This document shows, piece by piece, positions 18,951-27,915 of a stretch of DNA of 64,000 nt (the stretch's first letter is position 1; every line of letters begins with the position of its first letter). The notes below the pieces were generated by a model that did not search any database, was not told where the DNA came from, and saw nothing but the letters and a program-made list of their open reading frames with translations. Made by a program: the position numbers and the translations under genes. Source of the stretch: Ottowia massiliensis (GTDB lineage Bacteria > Pseudomonadota > Gammaproteobacteria > Burkholderiales > Burkholderiaceae_C); the NCBI RefSeq assembly GCF_900240305.1, contig NZ_LT964854.1, positions 2,418,001 through 2,482,000 on the forward strand, read 5' to 3'.

Positions 18951-21863
18951 ATGAAACGGATGCTGATCAACGCCACGCAGGCCGAAGAGTGCCGCCTGGC
19001 GATCGTCGATGGACAAAAACTGCTTGACTACGAAGTCGAAGTGGAGGGGCGCGAGCAGCGCAAGGGCAACATCTACAAAGCCGTGGTCACGCGCGTAGAG
19101 CCATCGCTGGAGGCGTGTTTTGTGGACTACGGCGAAGAACGTCACGGTTTTCTGCCTTTCAAGGAAATCTCGCGCCAGTACTTCGCCGAAGGCGTGCCCG
19201 TTTCGCAGGCGCGCATCAACGACGTCATCAAGGAAGGCCAGGAGCTGCTGGTGCAGGTGGAAAAAGAAGAGCGCGGCAACAAGGGCGCGGCGCTCACCAC
19301 CTTCATCAGCCTGGCCGGGCGCTACGTGGTGCTCATGCCCAACAACGCGCGCGGCGGCGGCGTTTCGCGCCGCATCGAAGGCGACGAGCGCGCCGAGCTG
19401 AAAGAGGCGATGGACCAGCTCGAATACCCCAAGGGCATGTCCATCATCGCCCGCACCGCCGGCATAGGCCGCAGCGCGACCGACCTGCAATGGGACCTGA
19501 ACTACCTGCTCAAGCTCTGGGGCGCCATTGACGACGCGGCCAAAGGCGGCAAGGGCGCCATGCTGATCTACCCCGAAAGCAGCCTGGTCATCCGCTCCAT
19601 GCGCGACTACTTCAGCAGCGACATTGGCGAAATCCTGATCGACACCGACGACATGTTCGAGCAGGCTCAGCAGTTCATGAGCCACGTGATGCCCGAGCAC
19701 GCCAGCCGCGTCAAGCGCTACCGCGACGCCGCGCCGCTGTTTTCGCGCTTCCAGATCGAGCACCAGGTGGAAAGCGCCTACAGCCGCACCGTGCAGCTGC
19801 CCTCGGGCGGCGCCATCGTCATCGACCACACCGAAGCCCTCGTGGCGGTGGACGTGAACTCCGCCCGCGCCATCAAGGGCGGCGACATCGAAGAAACCGC
19901 CACCCGCACCAACCTCGAAGCCGCCGACGAAGTGGCCCGCCAGATGCGCCTGCGCGATTTGGGCGGCCTCATCGTCATCGACTTCATCGACATGGAGGAA
20001 AGCAAAAACCGCCGCGAAGTGGAAAACCGCCTGCGCGAAGCCCTGCGCCAGGACCGCGCCCGCGTGCAATTTGGCTCCATCAGCAAATTCGGCCTGCTGG
20101 AAATGAGCCGCCAGCGCCTCAAGCCCGCTCTCTCCGAAGGCGCATCCATTCCCTGCCCGCGCTGCGGCGGCTCCGGCCACGTGCGCGACACCGAATCGAG
20201 CGCGCTGCAAATCCTGCGCGTCATCCAGGAAGAGTCCATGAAGGACAACACTGCCGCCGTGCACGTGCAAGTGCCGGTGGAAGTGGCCAGCTTCCTGCTC
20301 AACGAAAAGCGCGCCGAAGTCGCCAAGATCGAGCTGCGCCAGCGCGTGGCTGTCGTCCTCGTGCCCAACAAAACGCTGGAAACGCCCCACTACAAGCTCG
20401 AGCGCCTCAAGCACGACGACCCGCGCCTTGACGCCCTGGCCGCCAGCTACAAACTGGCCGAAACGTTTGAAGACCCCACCGTCGTCACCCGCCGCAGCCA
20501 GGAGCCGACCAACCGCCAGCAGCCCGTCATCAAGGGCGTGCTGCACGACGCGCCCGCGCCCATCGCGCCGCCAGCGGCGCAGCCCGCCGCGCGCCCCATG
20601 CCCGGCGGCCATCCGGCCTACCCCGGCGGCCAGCCTGCCAGCTTCATGGCCTGGCTCAAACTCTGGCTGCAAAACCTCTTTGGCGGCCACCCGGCCGCCC
20701 CGGCCCCGGCGGCTGACCTCGCTGGCAAGCCCCGCGAAGCGAGCCGCAACGGCCAGCGCCGCGACAACAACCGCAACAGCCGCAACCGCAACGGCCAGCG
20801 CCGCGACAACCGCGACGAGCGCCCCACAGATCGCCCTGCCGAACGCAACGCCGAACGCAACGATCGCCCCGCCGACAGCGACACGCGCCGCCCGCCGCGC
20901 GACAACGGCCCAGGCAGCGAAAACCGTGACAGCCGCGAAGGCAGGGAAAGCCGCGAAAACCGCGCCAGCCGTGAAAACGGCGAACGCAACCGCCCGCCGC
21001 GCGCCGAACGGCAAGACCGGCCCGACCGCACCGAACGCCCCCGCCGCGACCCGCTGCCCGCTGATGCAGCCGATACGGCAGGCAACGCGCCCGCAGCCGC
21101 GCCCGTCGAAACCAGCGCCGAACCCCGCCGCAGCGAAAACGGCCGTAGCGAGCCGCGCAAGCCACGCGCGCAAGCCGCAGCCGCCGAAAGCGACACCCGC
21201 CAGCCGCCAGCCGCCCAGGCTGACGCCGCAGGCCAGAGCGCCGTTCCTGCCGAAGGCGAAAACGCGCCAGAAAACGAGGCAGGAAACGTGACGGAAAACG
21301 CTCCTCAAGGCGAGCGCCGTGAACGCCGCGCCCGCGACCGCTATGGCCGCGACCGCCGCCGCAGCCGTGACAGCGCCGACAGCGCCAGCGAAAGCGCCCA
21401 TGAAGGCAAGGGCGAAAGCGGCAGCAGCGCCGATGCCGCCATGGAAGAAGCCGTGCCCGCCTCCTACTTCAGCCGTGGCGCGGCCCTGGCGGCCGCCAGC
21501 GCGCCGCCTGCCAGCGCCGAAGCCGCGCCAGCCGCCGCGCCCGAGCCTGCTCCGGCAGCGCCATCCACCCAGGCCGCGCCTGAAACAGCGCCCCCGGCCC
21601 GCGCCAAACCCGAAGCGGCACGGCCCTACGACCTGCCCGTCACCCAGCTATCGGAGCTGATTGAGAGTGCGGGCCTGCAATGGGTGCAGTCTGACCCTGA
21701 CCGCGTCGCCGCCGCCCAGCAGGCCATCGCCGCCGAGCCGCCGCCGCAGCGCACGCCGCGCGAACGCGCGCCCTTGCCCGTGCTGGACGAAGGCCCGCTG
21801 ATCCTGGTGGAAACACGGCAAGACCTGCGCCAGGCCGCCATGCCTTTTGACAACGCCTCATAA
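18951..21863 (+). CDS. rne: Ribonuclease E
   Basis: Essential endoribonuclease for rRNA processing and mRNA decay and scaffold of the degradosome at the inner membrane. The 970 residues start MKRMLINATQAEECRLAIVD with the S1 domain at about residues 35-120. The catalytic aspartates are Asp301 (AVDVNSARA) and Asp344 (VIDFIDMEE), and the Zn-link is C402-P-R-C405, almost exactly the E. coli spacing. From about residue 530 the protein becomes a disordered Ala/Pro/Arg/Asn/Glu-rich tail with RNA-binding-like runs (REGRESRENRASRENGERN). It ends with a conserved-looking segment, LSELIESAGLQWVQSDPDR, likely a partner-binding microdomain. A strong terminator follows the stop. Confidence 0.97.
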   Translation: MKRMLINATQAEECRLAIVDGQKLLDYEVEVEGREQRKGNIYKAVVTRVEPSLEACFVDYGEERHGFLPFKEISRQYFAEGVPVSQARINDVIKEGQELLVQVEKEERGNKGAALTTFISLAGRYVVLMPNNARGGGVSRRIEGDERAELKEAMDQLEYPKGMSIIARTAGIGRSATDLQWDLNYLLKLWGAIDDAAKGGKGAMLIYPESSLVIRSMRDYFSSDIGEILIDTDDMFEQAQQFMSHVMPEHASRVKRYRDAAPLFSRFQIEHQVESAYSRTVQLPSGGAIVIDHTEALVAVDVNSARAIKGGDIEETATRTNLEAADEVARQMRLRDLGGLIVIDFIDMEESKNRREVENRLREALRQDRARVQFGSISKFGLLEMSRQRLKPALSEGASIPCPRCGGSGHVRDTESSALQILRVIQEESMKDNTAAVHVQVPVEVASFLLNEKRAEVAKIELRQRVAVVLVPNKTLETPHYKLERLKHDDPRLDALAASYKLAETFEDPTVVTRRSQEPTNRQQPVIKGVLHDAPAPIAPPAAQPAARPMPGGHPAYPGGQPASFMAWLKLWLQNLFGGHPAAPAPAADLAGKPREASRNGQRRDNNRNSRNRNGQRRDNRDERPTDRPAERNAERNDRPADSDTRRPPRDNGPGSENRDSREGRESRENRASRENGERNRPPRAERQDRPDRTERPRRDPLPADAADTAGNAPAAAPVETSAEPRRSENGRSEPRKPRAQAAAAESDTRQPPAAQADAAGQSAVPAEGENAPENEAGNVTENAPQGERRERRARDRYGRDRRRSRDSADSASESAHEGKGESGSSADAAMEEAVPASYFSRGAALAAASAPPASAEAAPAAAPEPAPAAPSTQAAPETAPPARAKPEAARPYDLPVTQLSELIESAGLQWVQSDPDRVAAAQQAIAAEPPPQRTPRERAPLPVLDEGPLILVETRQDLRQAAMPFDNAS

Positions 21864-21909
21864 GCCCTGGCTGGCCCGCCTCACAAACGCGGGCCTTCCC
21901 CCAAAACAA

Positions 21910-21947
21910 CAGACGCTGAATCCGCAATGGATTCAGCGTCTGTTTTT
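21910..21947 (+). terminator. Rho-independent terminator after rne
   Basis: Perfect 14-bp stem CAGACGCTGAATCC / GGATTCAGCGTCTG with loop GCAAT, followed by TTTTTG. It begins 46 bp after the rne stop. Confidence 0.93.
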
Positions 21948-21969
21948 GCTTTCCTGAATTGATTCATCC

Positions 21970-22527
21970 ATGAGCGGCAAAATCATTGTCATTGACCTCG
22001 AAGCCACCTGCTGGGAAGGAAATCCCCCGCCAGGAGAAATCAGCGAAATCATAGAAATAGGCATCTGCGTGCTGGATCAGGCCACCGGCGTCATCGATAA
22101 AAACAGGGGCATTCTGATAAAACCTGTGCATTCCGCAATCAGCCCGTTTTGCACGCAACTGACGACCATCACCCCCGATTTGATCGGGAAAGAAGGCATT
22201 TCTTTTGAAGAGGCCCTGCATATTCTTGGAAAGGAATATCAGGCGGGTCAGCATGCATGGGCCAGCTACGGCATGTACGACAAAAACATGCTGCAAAAAC
22301 AGTGCGCTTTGCGGCATATTCCTTACCCCATGCACCATGAGCACATCAATGTGAAGGAGCTGTTCCGGCAAGTGACCCGCATTCCCGGAAAAGTGGGAAT
22401 GAGCCAGGCCCTGGATATTCTGGGCTATCCGCTGCAAGGAACGCACCACCGGGGCGGAGACGACGCCTTCAATATCGCCAGGATATTGCGTTATTGCCTG
22501 AATCATTCTGAAGCCGCTATTGAATAA
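21970..22527 (+). CDS. DEDDh 3'-5' exonuclease, ERI-1/KapD-like
   Basis: A 185-residue stand-alone exonuclease-fold protein. Exo I is IVIDLEATCW with Asp9 and Glu11. Exo III is the histidine motif THHRGGDDAFNIARIL around residues 158-173. The DLEATCW signature is shared with the ERI-1/KapD branch, which trims RNA 3' ends, rather than with the DNA polymerase III epsilon subunit. The substrate here is unknown. It starts 22 bp after the rne terminator, with a weak ribosome binding site. Local GC (about 50%) is clearly lower than in rne, which may mark acquired DNA. Confidence 0.85.
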   Translation: MSGKIIVIDLEATCWEGNPPPGEISEIIEIGICVLDQATGVIDKNRGILIKPVHSAISPFCTQLTTITPDLIGKEGISFEEALHILGKEYQAGQHAWASYGMYDKNMLQKQCALRHIPYPMHHEHINVKELFRQVTRIPGKVGMSQALDILGYPLQGTHHRGGDDAFNIARILRYCLNHSEAAIE

Positions 22528-22684
22528 AAGCCCGTTCAAGGCGGATGCCGGCCATGCCGCCAAAGTCTGCAACAGGCGCTGTGTCCGGGCGCAGGGGCGG
22601 CGCCAGCGGCCCGCCTGCTTTTTTGCCGCGTGCGGCATATCGCAAGCAGACCGAAAACGAGCCATTGGGGCAGGCAGGCGGGTA

Positions 22685-22772
22685 TCAAAAACAAGAGCGA
22701 ATTCAGAAGCAAGAAATTGGCTTCTGCGCCCGTTTCACTAGGACCTCATGCTATGGATAGAGTAGCGAATAG
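22685..22772 (+). repeat. Family-1 intergenic repeat, copy 6
   Basis: Forward orientation. Left end AAAAACAAGAGCGAATTC, core TTTCACTAGGACCTCATGCT, right end AGAGTAGCGAATAG. It lies between two convergent genes. A GAACAGGCGCTCA stretch at about 22808-22820 at the ldcA stop resembles a family-2 end. Confidence 0.85.
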
Positions 22773-22816
22773 AAGCGCTCTCTGAACCGGCTTGCGGCCA
22801 AGCGATGAACAGGCGC

Positions 22817-23836
22817 TCAGGCCTGCCCGCAGTGCAGGCAAGCGTGCTCGTGGCCGTGCGGGTGGCCGTGCGGGTGGCTGTGCCCGTCCATGTGACCCCA
22901 TAGCAGCCAGGCATCGCGCCCTTCCAGCAGCAGCTCCACGCGCGCGCCCACGGGCAGCAGCACTTTGGTGGGCACGTGGCCCATGGGCAGGCCGCTGAGG
23001 ATGGGCGTGCGCGTTTGCGCGCGCAGCCAGTGCACGGCTTCATTGAGGTTGAATCCCCGGTCGTGCGGCACAGGCTTGTAGGCCGAAAAGCTGCCCAGCA
23101 ACACGGCTTGCTGCGCGTCCAGCACGCCCGCATGCAGCAGCTGGCAGAGCATGCGCTCGATGCGGTAAGGGTGTTCGCCCACGTCTTCCAGAAACAGCAC
23201 GCCGCCCTGAATGGACGGCAGCCATGGCGTGCCCGCCAGCGCGCAAAGGGTGGAGAGGTTGCCGCCCCACAGCAGCGCGTCTTGCACGTGCAGCTTGCCG
23301 GGCACAGGCGCAGGCTGCGGCGCGAGCAATTGCGCACTTTTAGCCGGGCGCTGCGCGGGCAAACGCCAGCCCGTGCCTTCGCCTTCGCCCGAGAGCAAGT
23401 CGCCAAAGCAGGCTTGCATGATTTCGTCTGGCTCGCCAGGGCAGCCAAAGTCGGCGCACAGGGTCGGGCCGGCCCAGGTGATGGCGCCGGTTTGCGCCAG
23501 CAAGGCCATTTGCAGGGCGGTGAAGTCGCTCAGGCCCACAAAGCGCGTGCCTTGCTGCGCGGCGCGGGCAAGGGCCTCATAGGGCAGGGCGGGCAACAGG
23601 CGCGTGAGGCCGTAGCCGCCGCGCGTGATCAGCGCCACGTCAGCGCCGCTGGCCGCCGCGCGGGCAATGGCGGCCAGGCGCGTGGCGTCGTCGCCCGCGA
23701 AGCGCTGATGGCTGGCCAGGGCGGCTTCATCCACCTGCACTTCATGGCCCAGGGCCTGCAGGCGGCGCACGCCGCGCCGCAGGGCCGCGCGATCGCGCAC
23801 CGCGCCGGAAGGAGAGTAGATGTAGATGCGAGGCAT
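22817..23836 (-). CDS. ldcA: LD-carboxypeptidase (MccF/LdcA family) with His-rich tail
   Basis: Serine peptidase of family S66 that removes the terminal D-Ala from murein tetrapeptides during recycling. The 339 residues start MPRIYIYSPSGAVRDRAAL. The nucleophile region is FVGLSDFTALQ, and the C-terminal domain has LFLEDVGEHPYRIERML and GLPMGHVPTKVLLPVGA, all typical. After the normal end of the fold comes an extra tail with HSHPHGHPHGHEH followed by CLHC. This metal-binding-like tail is not part of the family as I know it. In the DNA it derives from a short GGCCGTGCGGGT-type tandem repeat near 22850-22880. Confidence 0.88.
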   Translation of the reverse strand: MPRIYIYSPSGAVRDRAALRRGVRRLQALGHEVQVDEAALASHQRFAGDDATRLAAIARAAASGADVALITRGGYGLTRLLPALPYEALARAAQQGTRFVGLSDFTALQMALLAQTGAITWAGPTLCADFGCPGEPDEIMQACFGDLLSGEGEGTGWRLPAQRPAKSAQLLAPQPAPVPGKLHVQDALLWGGNLSTLCALAGTPWLPSIQGGVLFLEDVGEHPYRIERMLCQLLHAGVLDAQQAVLLGSFSAYKPVPHDRGFNLNEAVHWLRAQTRTPILSGLPMGHVPTKVLLPVGARVELLLEGRDAWLLWGHMDGHSHPHGHPHGHEHACLHCGQA

Positions 23837-23996
23837 GAGCGGCTTTCAGCGTTTTTTCAGTGTTGCGGAGCAGCGCCAGGAACCGGCAGGCGGCGAATGG
23901 ACGGCATTTTCGGCGCACGGCAGGGCTTGGCGGAGCAAATGGAGCTGGCTGGCAGCCGTTTCAAAATGGCCTTGTCCAGGCTGTCTGAAACGGCAT

Positions 23997-24584
23997 TCAC
24001 AAACTCACGCCGTCCTGCTCCATTTTGGCGGACAAGGCCGCCAGTTTTTTCGCCGGGTCAAGCAAAGGATTTAGCAGGTGGGCGGCGCAATCTTCGGCGG
24101 ATTGGGCGATGGCCTGCCCGTCGGCAACCACTGCGCCGTGAAATACAAACGGCGGCAGAAACGGCGTTTTCAGCAGGTTTGCCGTCTGCTGCAGCGGTTT
24201 CAGAAATTCGCTCATGGAAAAGCTGTTGTAGCCGCCCGCCTGATACGAATCGGCAGGCCCGCCCGTAGAAATGGCGCAGACCCATTCTTTTCCCGCCAAA
24301 ACCCCGCCTTTTGGCCCATATGCCCAGTTGTAGGTCAGCACATCGTCCAGCCATTGTTTCATCAGCGGCGGAATGGAATACCAGTAAAACGGATGCTGAA
24401 ATACCAATCTGTCGTGCGCCAGCAGCGCAGCTTGTTCGGCCGCAATATCAATTTTGCCGTCGGGATACAGCTCGTATGGCTTGCGGACGGTCACATTGGG
24501 TTCGCGCGCCAAACGTTGCGCCCATGCGCGGTTTACTTTGGATTGAGAGAGATGGGGGTGAAACAAATTAATCAGTATTTTCAT
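23997..24584 (-). CDS. NAD(P)H-dependent flavodoxin-fold oxidoreductase (KefF/MdaB-like)
   Basis: A 195-residue FMN-dependent quinone reductase-type protein. It begins MKILINLFHPHLSQSKVNRAW, giving the first strand and the FMN phosphate loop, and contains LVFQHPFYWYSIPPLMKQWLDDVL, the hallmark of the NQO1/KefF family, and GKEWVCAISTGGPADSY. KefF activates the KefC K+/H+ antiporter; other members detoxify quinones. No kefC lies beside it, so the role is open. ATG at 24584 has AGGAAG 6 bp upstream. Confidence 0.85.
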   Translation of the reverse strand: MKILINLFHPHLSQSKVNRAWAQRLAREPNVTVRKPYELYPDGKIDIAAEQAALLAHDRLVFQHPFYWYSIPPLMKQWLDDVLTYNWAYGPKGGVLAGKEWVCAISTGGPADSYQAGGYNSFSMSEFLKPLQQTANLLKTPFLPPFVFHGAVVADGQAIAQSAEDCAAHLLNPLLDPAKKLAALSAKMEQDGVSL

Positions 24585-24621
24585 GGCGCTTCCTTTTTCA
24601 AATGGGCCGGACTGGGTGGTT

Positions 24622-25779
24622 TCAGAATGGGGCGGCTTTCCCGTCAGGGCGGACTGGCGGGCTGGCATGCCTGCGCCCAAACAGGCGAAAGAGCGCATAC
24701 GCCAGCGTGGCAAAGGGCCACAGCCAGCCGACCCACTGGGCCAGGCCGTAAAAGTGGATGAAGCGGCCCTGCTCCCACTGCTGCAAATTGGCGGCGTCGT
24801 AGGCGCTCAAAGGAGCCTCGTTGAGCAGCCACAGCTGCGCGCCCAGCGCCACGGCCAGCAGGGCCAGGCAGGCGCGCTGCGGCAGGGGCAGCGCCAGCAA
24901 GGCCATGAGAGCGCCGCCTGCCAGCCCGCCAATTTGCGGCGCGCGCAGCCAGCCCCAGGCAGAGGCAGGCCCCCAGGTGAGCGCGAAGGAAAGGGCCAGC
25001 GTGGCCACGCCCGCCAGCAGCGCGGCCAGCGCAAACGGAACGCGGCGGGCCGCGCCTTGCATCACGCCATAGCCCAGCAGGCAGGGCGCGGCCGCGCCCA
25101 GGGCGACGCACAGCACTTGCACGCCAGGCAGCAGCGGCTGCAGCTCGAATTCACGCAGGGGCAGCCATTCCAGCCAGGGCGTGTCTTTCAACAAAGCGGC
25201 CAAGGCCGCTTCAACGCGCTCGTACACGTGCCCCAGGCCAAGCGCCACAGGCGTGGGATAAAGCAGCCCCACGGGCCACAAGGCCAGCAGCACCAGCGCG
25301 CCGCGCGCATCGGGCGCGAACCAGCGGCGGCGAAAGCGCCGCCAGCGGCCAGCCAGCCCGGTTTTCTCCAGCGCCAGGGCGGCCATCGCGCCTGCGGCGG
25401 CCCCGGCGGCGTTCAGGGCCAGGTCAAGATTGGAGGCAATGCGCAGCGGCAAATAGGTTTGCAGCGCTTCCAGCACGAACGACAGCGCGGCGGCGGTCAG
25501 CGCAGCCAGCAGCGCGGCCAGCCAGGGGCGCAGGCGGCCGCTGGCAGACCAGGCCAGCGTCAGCAGCAGGCCCAGCGGGGCATAGCCCGCAAAGTTGGCA
25601 AGCACGTCAAAGCGCGTCCAGTACTGCGGCAGGGCTTCGTCAATGTAGGCCCACGGCATCAGCCCCTGATTGCGCCAGCCCGTGAAGGGAAAGAGACTGG
25701 CGTAGGCAATGAGCGCCACCCAGCACAGCGCCAACGGCGCGGCGGCGGACTTTTCGCTGGGCGGCGGTTTGGCGGTCAT
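24622..25779 (-). CDS. VanZ-like integral membrane protein
   Basis: A 385-residue protein with about 8-10 hydrophobic helices. The N-terminal half matches the VanZ-like domain: LCWVALIAYASLFPFTGWRNQG, then DVLANFAGYAPLGLLL and LEALQTYLPLRIASNLDLALNAAGAAAG. The C-terminal half is another set of Leu/Ala-rich helices of unknown role. VanZ gives low-level teicoplanin resistance in enterococci, but most bacterial relatives have no known function. It starts 24 bp after the hemJ stop, so the two are probably co-transcribed (hemJ first). Confidence 0.8.
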   Translation of the reverse strand: MTAKPPPSEKSAAAPLALCWVALIAYASLFPFTGWRNQGLMPWAYIDEALPQYWTRFDVLANFAGYAPLGLLLTLAWSASGRLRPWLAALLAALTAAALSFVLEALQTYLPLRIASNLDLALNAAGAAAGAMAALALEKTGLAGRWRRFRRRWFAPDARGALVLLALWPVGLLYPTPVALGLGHVYERVEAALAALLKDTPWLEWLPLREFELQPLLPGVQVLCVALGAAAPCLLGYGVMQGAARRVPFALAALLAGVATLALSFALTWGPASAWGWLRAPQIGGLAGGALMALLALPLPQRACLALLAVALGAQLWLLNEAPLSAYDAANLQQWEQGRFIHFYGLAQWVGWLWPFATLAYALFRLFGRRHASPPVRPDGKAAPF

Positions 25780-25803
25780 GGGCGGCGCAACAGGCGAGGC
25801 TGG

Positions 25804-26232
25804 TCAGAACGGCTTGAGCACCACGAGCAGCACGGCAGCCAGCATCATCAGCACGGGGCCTTCATTGAACCAGCGGAACCACACATGGCCGTGAGTGGGC
25901 AGCCGCGCCTCAAAGCGCCGCAGCAGCCGCCAGCACCAGAAGTGATAGGCCAGCAGCAGCAGCACAACGGCCAGCTTGGCATGCATCCAGCCATTGCCCG
26001 GTCCCAGCCCGATGCCGTAGCCCAGCCACAGCCACAGGCCCAGCGCCAGCGCGGGCGCGGCCAGCAGCGTCATGAAGCGGTAGAGCTTGCGCGCCATCAG
26101 CAACAGCCGCTCGTATTCGGCGCGCGAATCGGGCGCCACCATCGCCAGATTGACGTAAATGCGCGGCAAATAAAACAAGCCTGCGAACCAGCTTGCGATG
26201 AAAACAATGTGCAGGGCCTTGATCCACAACAT
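25804..26232 (-). CDS. hemJ: Protoporphyrinogen IX oxidase HemJ
   Basis: Inner-membrane enzyme that oxidises protoporphyrinogen IX to protoporphyrin IX, the penultimate step of heme synthesis. The 142 residues start MLWIKALHIVFIASWFAGLFYLPR, the diagnostic HemJ N-terminus with the conserved heme-ligand His. Further helices include FMTLLAAPALALGLWLWLGYG and MHAKLAVVLLLLAYHFWCW. ATG at 26232 gives the normal family length; the open frame upstream is not family-like and overlaps a terminator. Confidence 0.93.
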   Translation of the reverse strand: MLWIKALHIVFIASWFAGLFYLPRIYVNLAMVAPDSRAEYERLLLMARKLYRFMTLLAAPALALGLWLWLGYGIGLGPGNGWMHAKLAVVLLLLAYHFWCWRLLRRFEARLPTHGHVWFRWFNEGPVLMMLAAVLLVVLKPF

Positions 26233-26306
26233 GCACGCAAGTGTAGGGCGCGCCAGAGGGCGCAGAACGCGGGCGGCATGACCTGCTTCAAGCTGCCTGC
26301 CGCCGG

Positions 26307-26405
26307 AAAAAAGAAAACCCCTGATCCGCAAGGACCAGGGGCTGAAAAGCCTCTCGTCAGAAAGGCTCCCGCTCAGGGAGGAAAAGCAGGGCGCCCGAAG
26401 GCGCG
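26307..26405 (-). ncRNA. Candidate small RNA with four hairpins and intrinsic terminator
   Basis: Minus-strand unit of about 100 nt. A -10-like TATATT (26412-26417) and a -35-like TTCACG (26436-26441) with an 18-bp spacer precede it. Reading 5' to 3', it can form GCGCC-TTCG-GGCGC, then CTCCC-TGAGC-GGGAG, then GCCTTTC-TGAC-GAGAGGC. It ends with the terminator stem CCCCTGGTCC-TTGC-GGATCAGGGG and TTTTCTTTTTT (26307-26341). No open frame fits. It could instead be only the terminator of the transporter gene upstream, but the stacked hairpins and promoter suggest an independent RNA. The CCTCCC stretch could pair with Shine-Dalgarno sequences. I cannot assign it to a known family. Confidence 0.5.
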
Positions 26406-26589
26406 GACGGAAATATAGCAAAAAAGCTGCCACTTCGTGAAATAGTGCACGATTTTTTTGCCTTCCGACGAACGGTTGATTGGACTGGCTGAATGGATGC
26501 GCGTGATGGCAAATCAGACAACTGCATCCTTGAATGTGCGCCGCAAGCGCAGCGCTTCGCCACAAAAGGCCAGCTGCCGCGCTTTCAGA

Positions 26590-26615
26590 GCCTGCTCAAA
26601 TTCCTTTGAACAGGC
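26590..26615. repeat. Short family-2-like palindrome
   Basis: GCCTGCTCAAA-TTCC-TTTGAACAGGC, an almost perfect inverted repeat directly after the transporter stop codon. It looks like the two family-2 ends with the middle deleted, and could act as a weak terminator. Confidence 0.6.
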
Positions 26616-26617
26616 GC

Positions 26618-27049
26618 TCAGCGCTTGATTGCCAGCACCAGCACGCCAGCGGCAACCAGCCCCAGGCCGCCCCACTCATGCGGCCTGGGGCGCTCGCCCA
26701 GGAAAACCACGGCCAGCAGCGCCACGAGCACCAGGCTGAATTTGTCCACCGGGGCCACCCTGGAGGCGTCGCCCAGCTGCAGCGCCTTGAAGTACGCCAG
26801 CCACGACGCGCCCGTGGCCAGCCCGGAAAGCACGAGAAACAGCCAGTTGCGCGCCGTGAAGGCCGCCACGCCTTGCCATTTGCCTGCCCAGGTGAGAAAC
26901 AGCGCCAGAGCGGCCAGGATGACGAGCGTGCGGATGAAAGTGGCGAAGTCCGAATCAATGCCTTGCAGGCCCGCCTTGGCGAAGATGGCCGTCAGCGCCG
27001 CGAAGAAGGCCGAGGCCAGCGCCCAGAAAAACCACGTGTGTCCGTTCAT
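26618..27049 (-). CDS. EamA/DMT-superfamily half transporter
   Basis: A 143-residue protein with about five hydrophobic helices, one EamA unit. Examples are TWFFWALASAFFAALTAIFAK at the N-terminus and LVLVALLAVVFLGERP near the C-terminus. Single-unit EamA proteins probably dimerise. The substrate is unknown. ATG at 27049 gives MNGHTWFF, directly at the first helix; the longer open frame upstream is Arg-rich and not membrane-like, so it was rejected. Confidence 0.82.
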   Translation of the reverse strand: MNGHTWFFWALASAFFAALTAIFAKAGLQGIDSDFATFIRTLVILAALALFLTWAGKWQGVAAFTARNWLFLVLSGLATGASWLAYFKALQLGDASRVAPVDKFSLVLVALLAVVFLGERPRPHEWGGLGLVAAGVLVLAIKR

Positions 27050-27115
27050 GAAAGTGCTCCGCAGGCCCGGATTTTGGAGGCGAACCGGGCGCCTGCCTGC
27101 AACAAGGCGGCTCCA

Positions 27116-27170
27116 GAGCCTGTTCGGCGCTTGGGGCCGCGAGGGCGAAAGTGCGGCCCGAAGCGAGCCG
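27116..27170 (+). repeat. Partial family-2 repeat
   Basis: GAGCCTGTTCGGCGCTTG, then GGCCGCGAGGGCGAAAGTGC, matches the left half of the element in mcrB (GAACCTGTTC...GGCCGTGAGGGGCGAAAGTG). It lies upstream of the glutathione transferase gene. Confidence 0.65.
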
Positions 27171-27267
27171 CCGCGCCGCTTTTTCCCCGCCCCGCGCGGC
27201 CAGCCCTGAATAGACCGGGCGCGCAGAACGACAATACGCCTTTCCACTCACTGAAAGAGAGCTTGCC

Positions 27268-27900
27268 ATGATCGATCTCTACTCCTGGACCACGCCCAAC
27301 GGCTTCAAGGCCACCATCATGCTGGAAGAGTGCGGCCTGGCCTATCGCCTGCACCCCGTCAATATTGGCAAGAACGAGCAGTTCGCTCCTGACTTTCTCA
27401 AGATCAGCCCCAACAACAAGATTCCGGCGCTGGTCGATAGCGAAGGCCCTGGCGGGCAGCCGCTGCCGCTGTTCGAGTCTGGCGCCATCCTCATTTACCT
27501 GGCCGACAAAACGGGCCGCCTGCTGCCCGCTGCGGGCGCGGCGCGCTACACCGTGCTGCAATGGCTCATGTTCCAGATGGGCGGCGTCGGCCCCATGCTG
27601 GGGCAGGCCGGGCACTTTCGCTTCTTCGCCACTGAAAAAGTGCCCTACGGCATTGAGCGCTACACCGCCGAGGCCAAGCGCCTCTACGGCGTGATGAACG
27701 GGCAGATCGAGCGCACGGGCGCCTTCATCGCCGGCGGCGACTACTCCATCGCCGACATCGCCATCTACCCCTGGCTCATCCACCACGAGCGGCACGGCAT
27801 CGACTGGGCCGATTACCCGGCGCTCAAAGCCTGGTTCGACCGCATCAGCCAGCGCCCCGCCGTGCAAAAGGGCCTGAAGGCATTTGAAAAACAAGGCTAG
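27268..27900 (+). CDS. Nu-class glutathione S-transferase (YfcG/YghU-like)
   Basis: A 210-residue cytosolic thiol-disulfide oxidoreductase of the GST superfamily. The thioredoxin-fold half has DLYSWTTPNGFKATIMLEE, with the TPNG active-site signature of the nu class, and NNKIPALVD, then FESGAILIYLA for glutathione binding. The C-terminal helical domain contains YSIADIAIYPWL. E. coli YfcG reduces disulfides with two bound glutathiones; a similar activity is expected. ATG at 27268 has GAAAGAGAG 8 bp upstream. tRNA-Pro follows 15 bp after the stop. Confidence 0.92.
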   Translation: MIDLYSWTTPNGFKATIMLEECGLAYRLHPVNIGKNEQFAPDFLKISPNNKIPALVDSEGPGGQPLPLFESGAILIYLADKTGRLLPAAGAARYTVLQWLMFQMGGVGPMLGQAGHFRFFATEKVPYGIERYTAEAKRLYGVMNGQIERTGAFIAGGDYSIADIAIYPWLIHHERHGIDWADYPALKAWFDRISQRPAVQKGLKAFEKQG

Positions 27901-27915
27901 AATTGCCCGCTTTCA

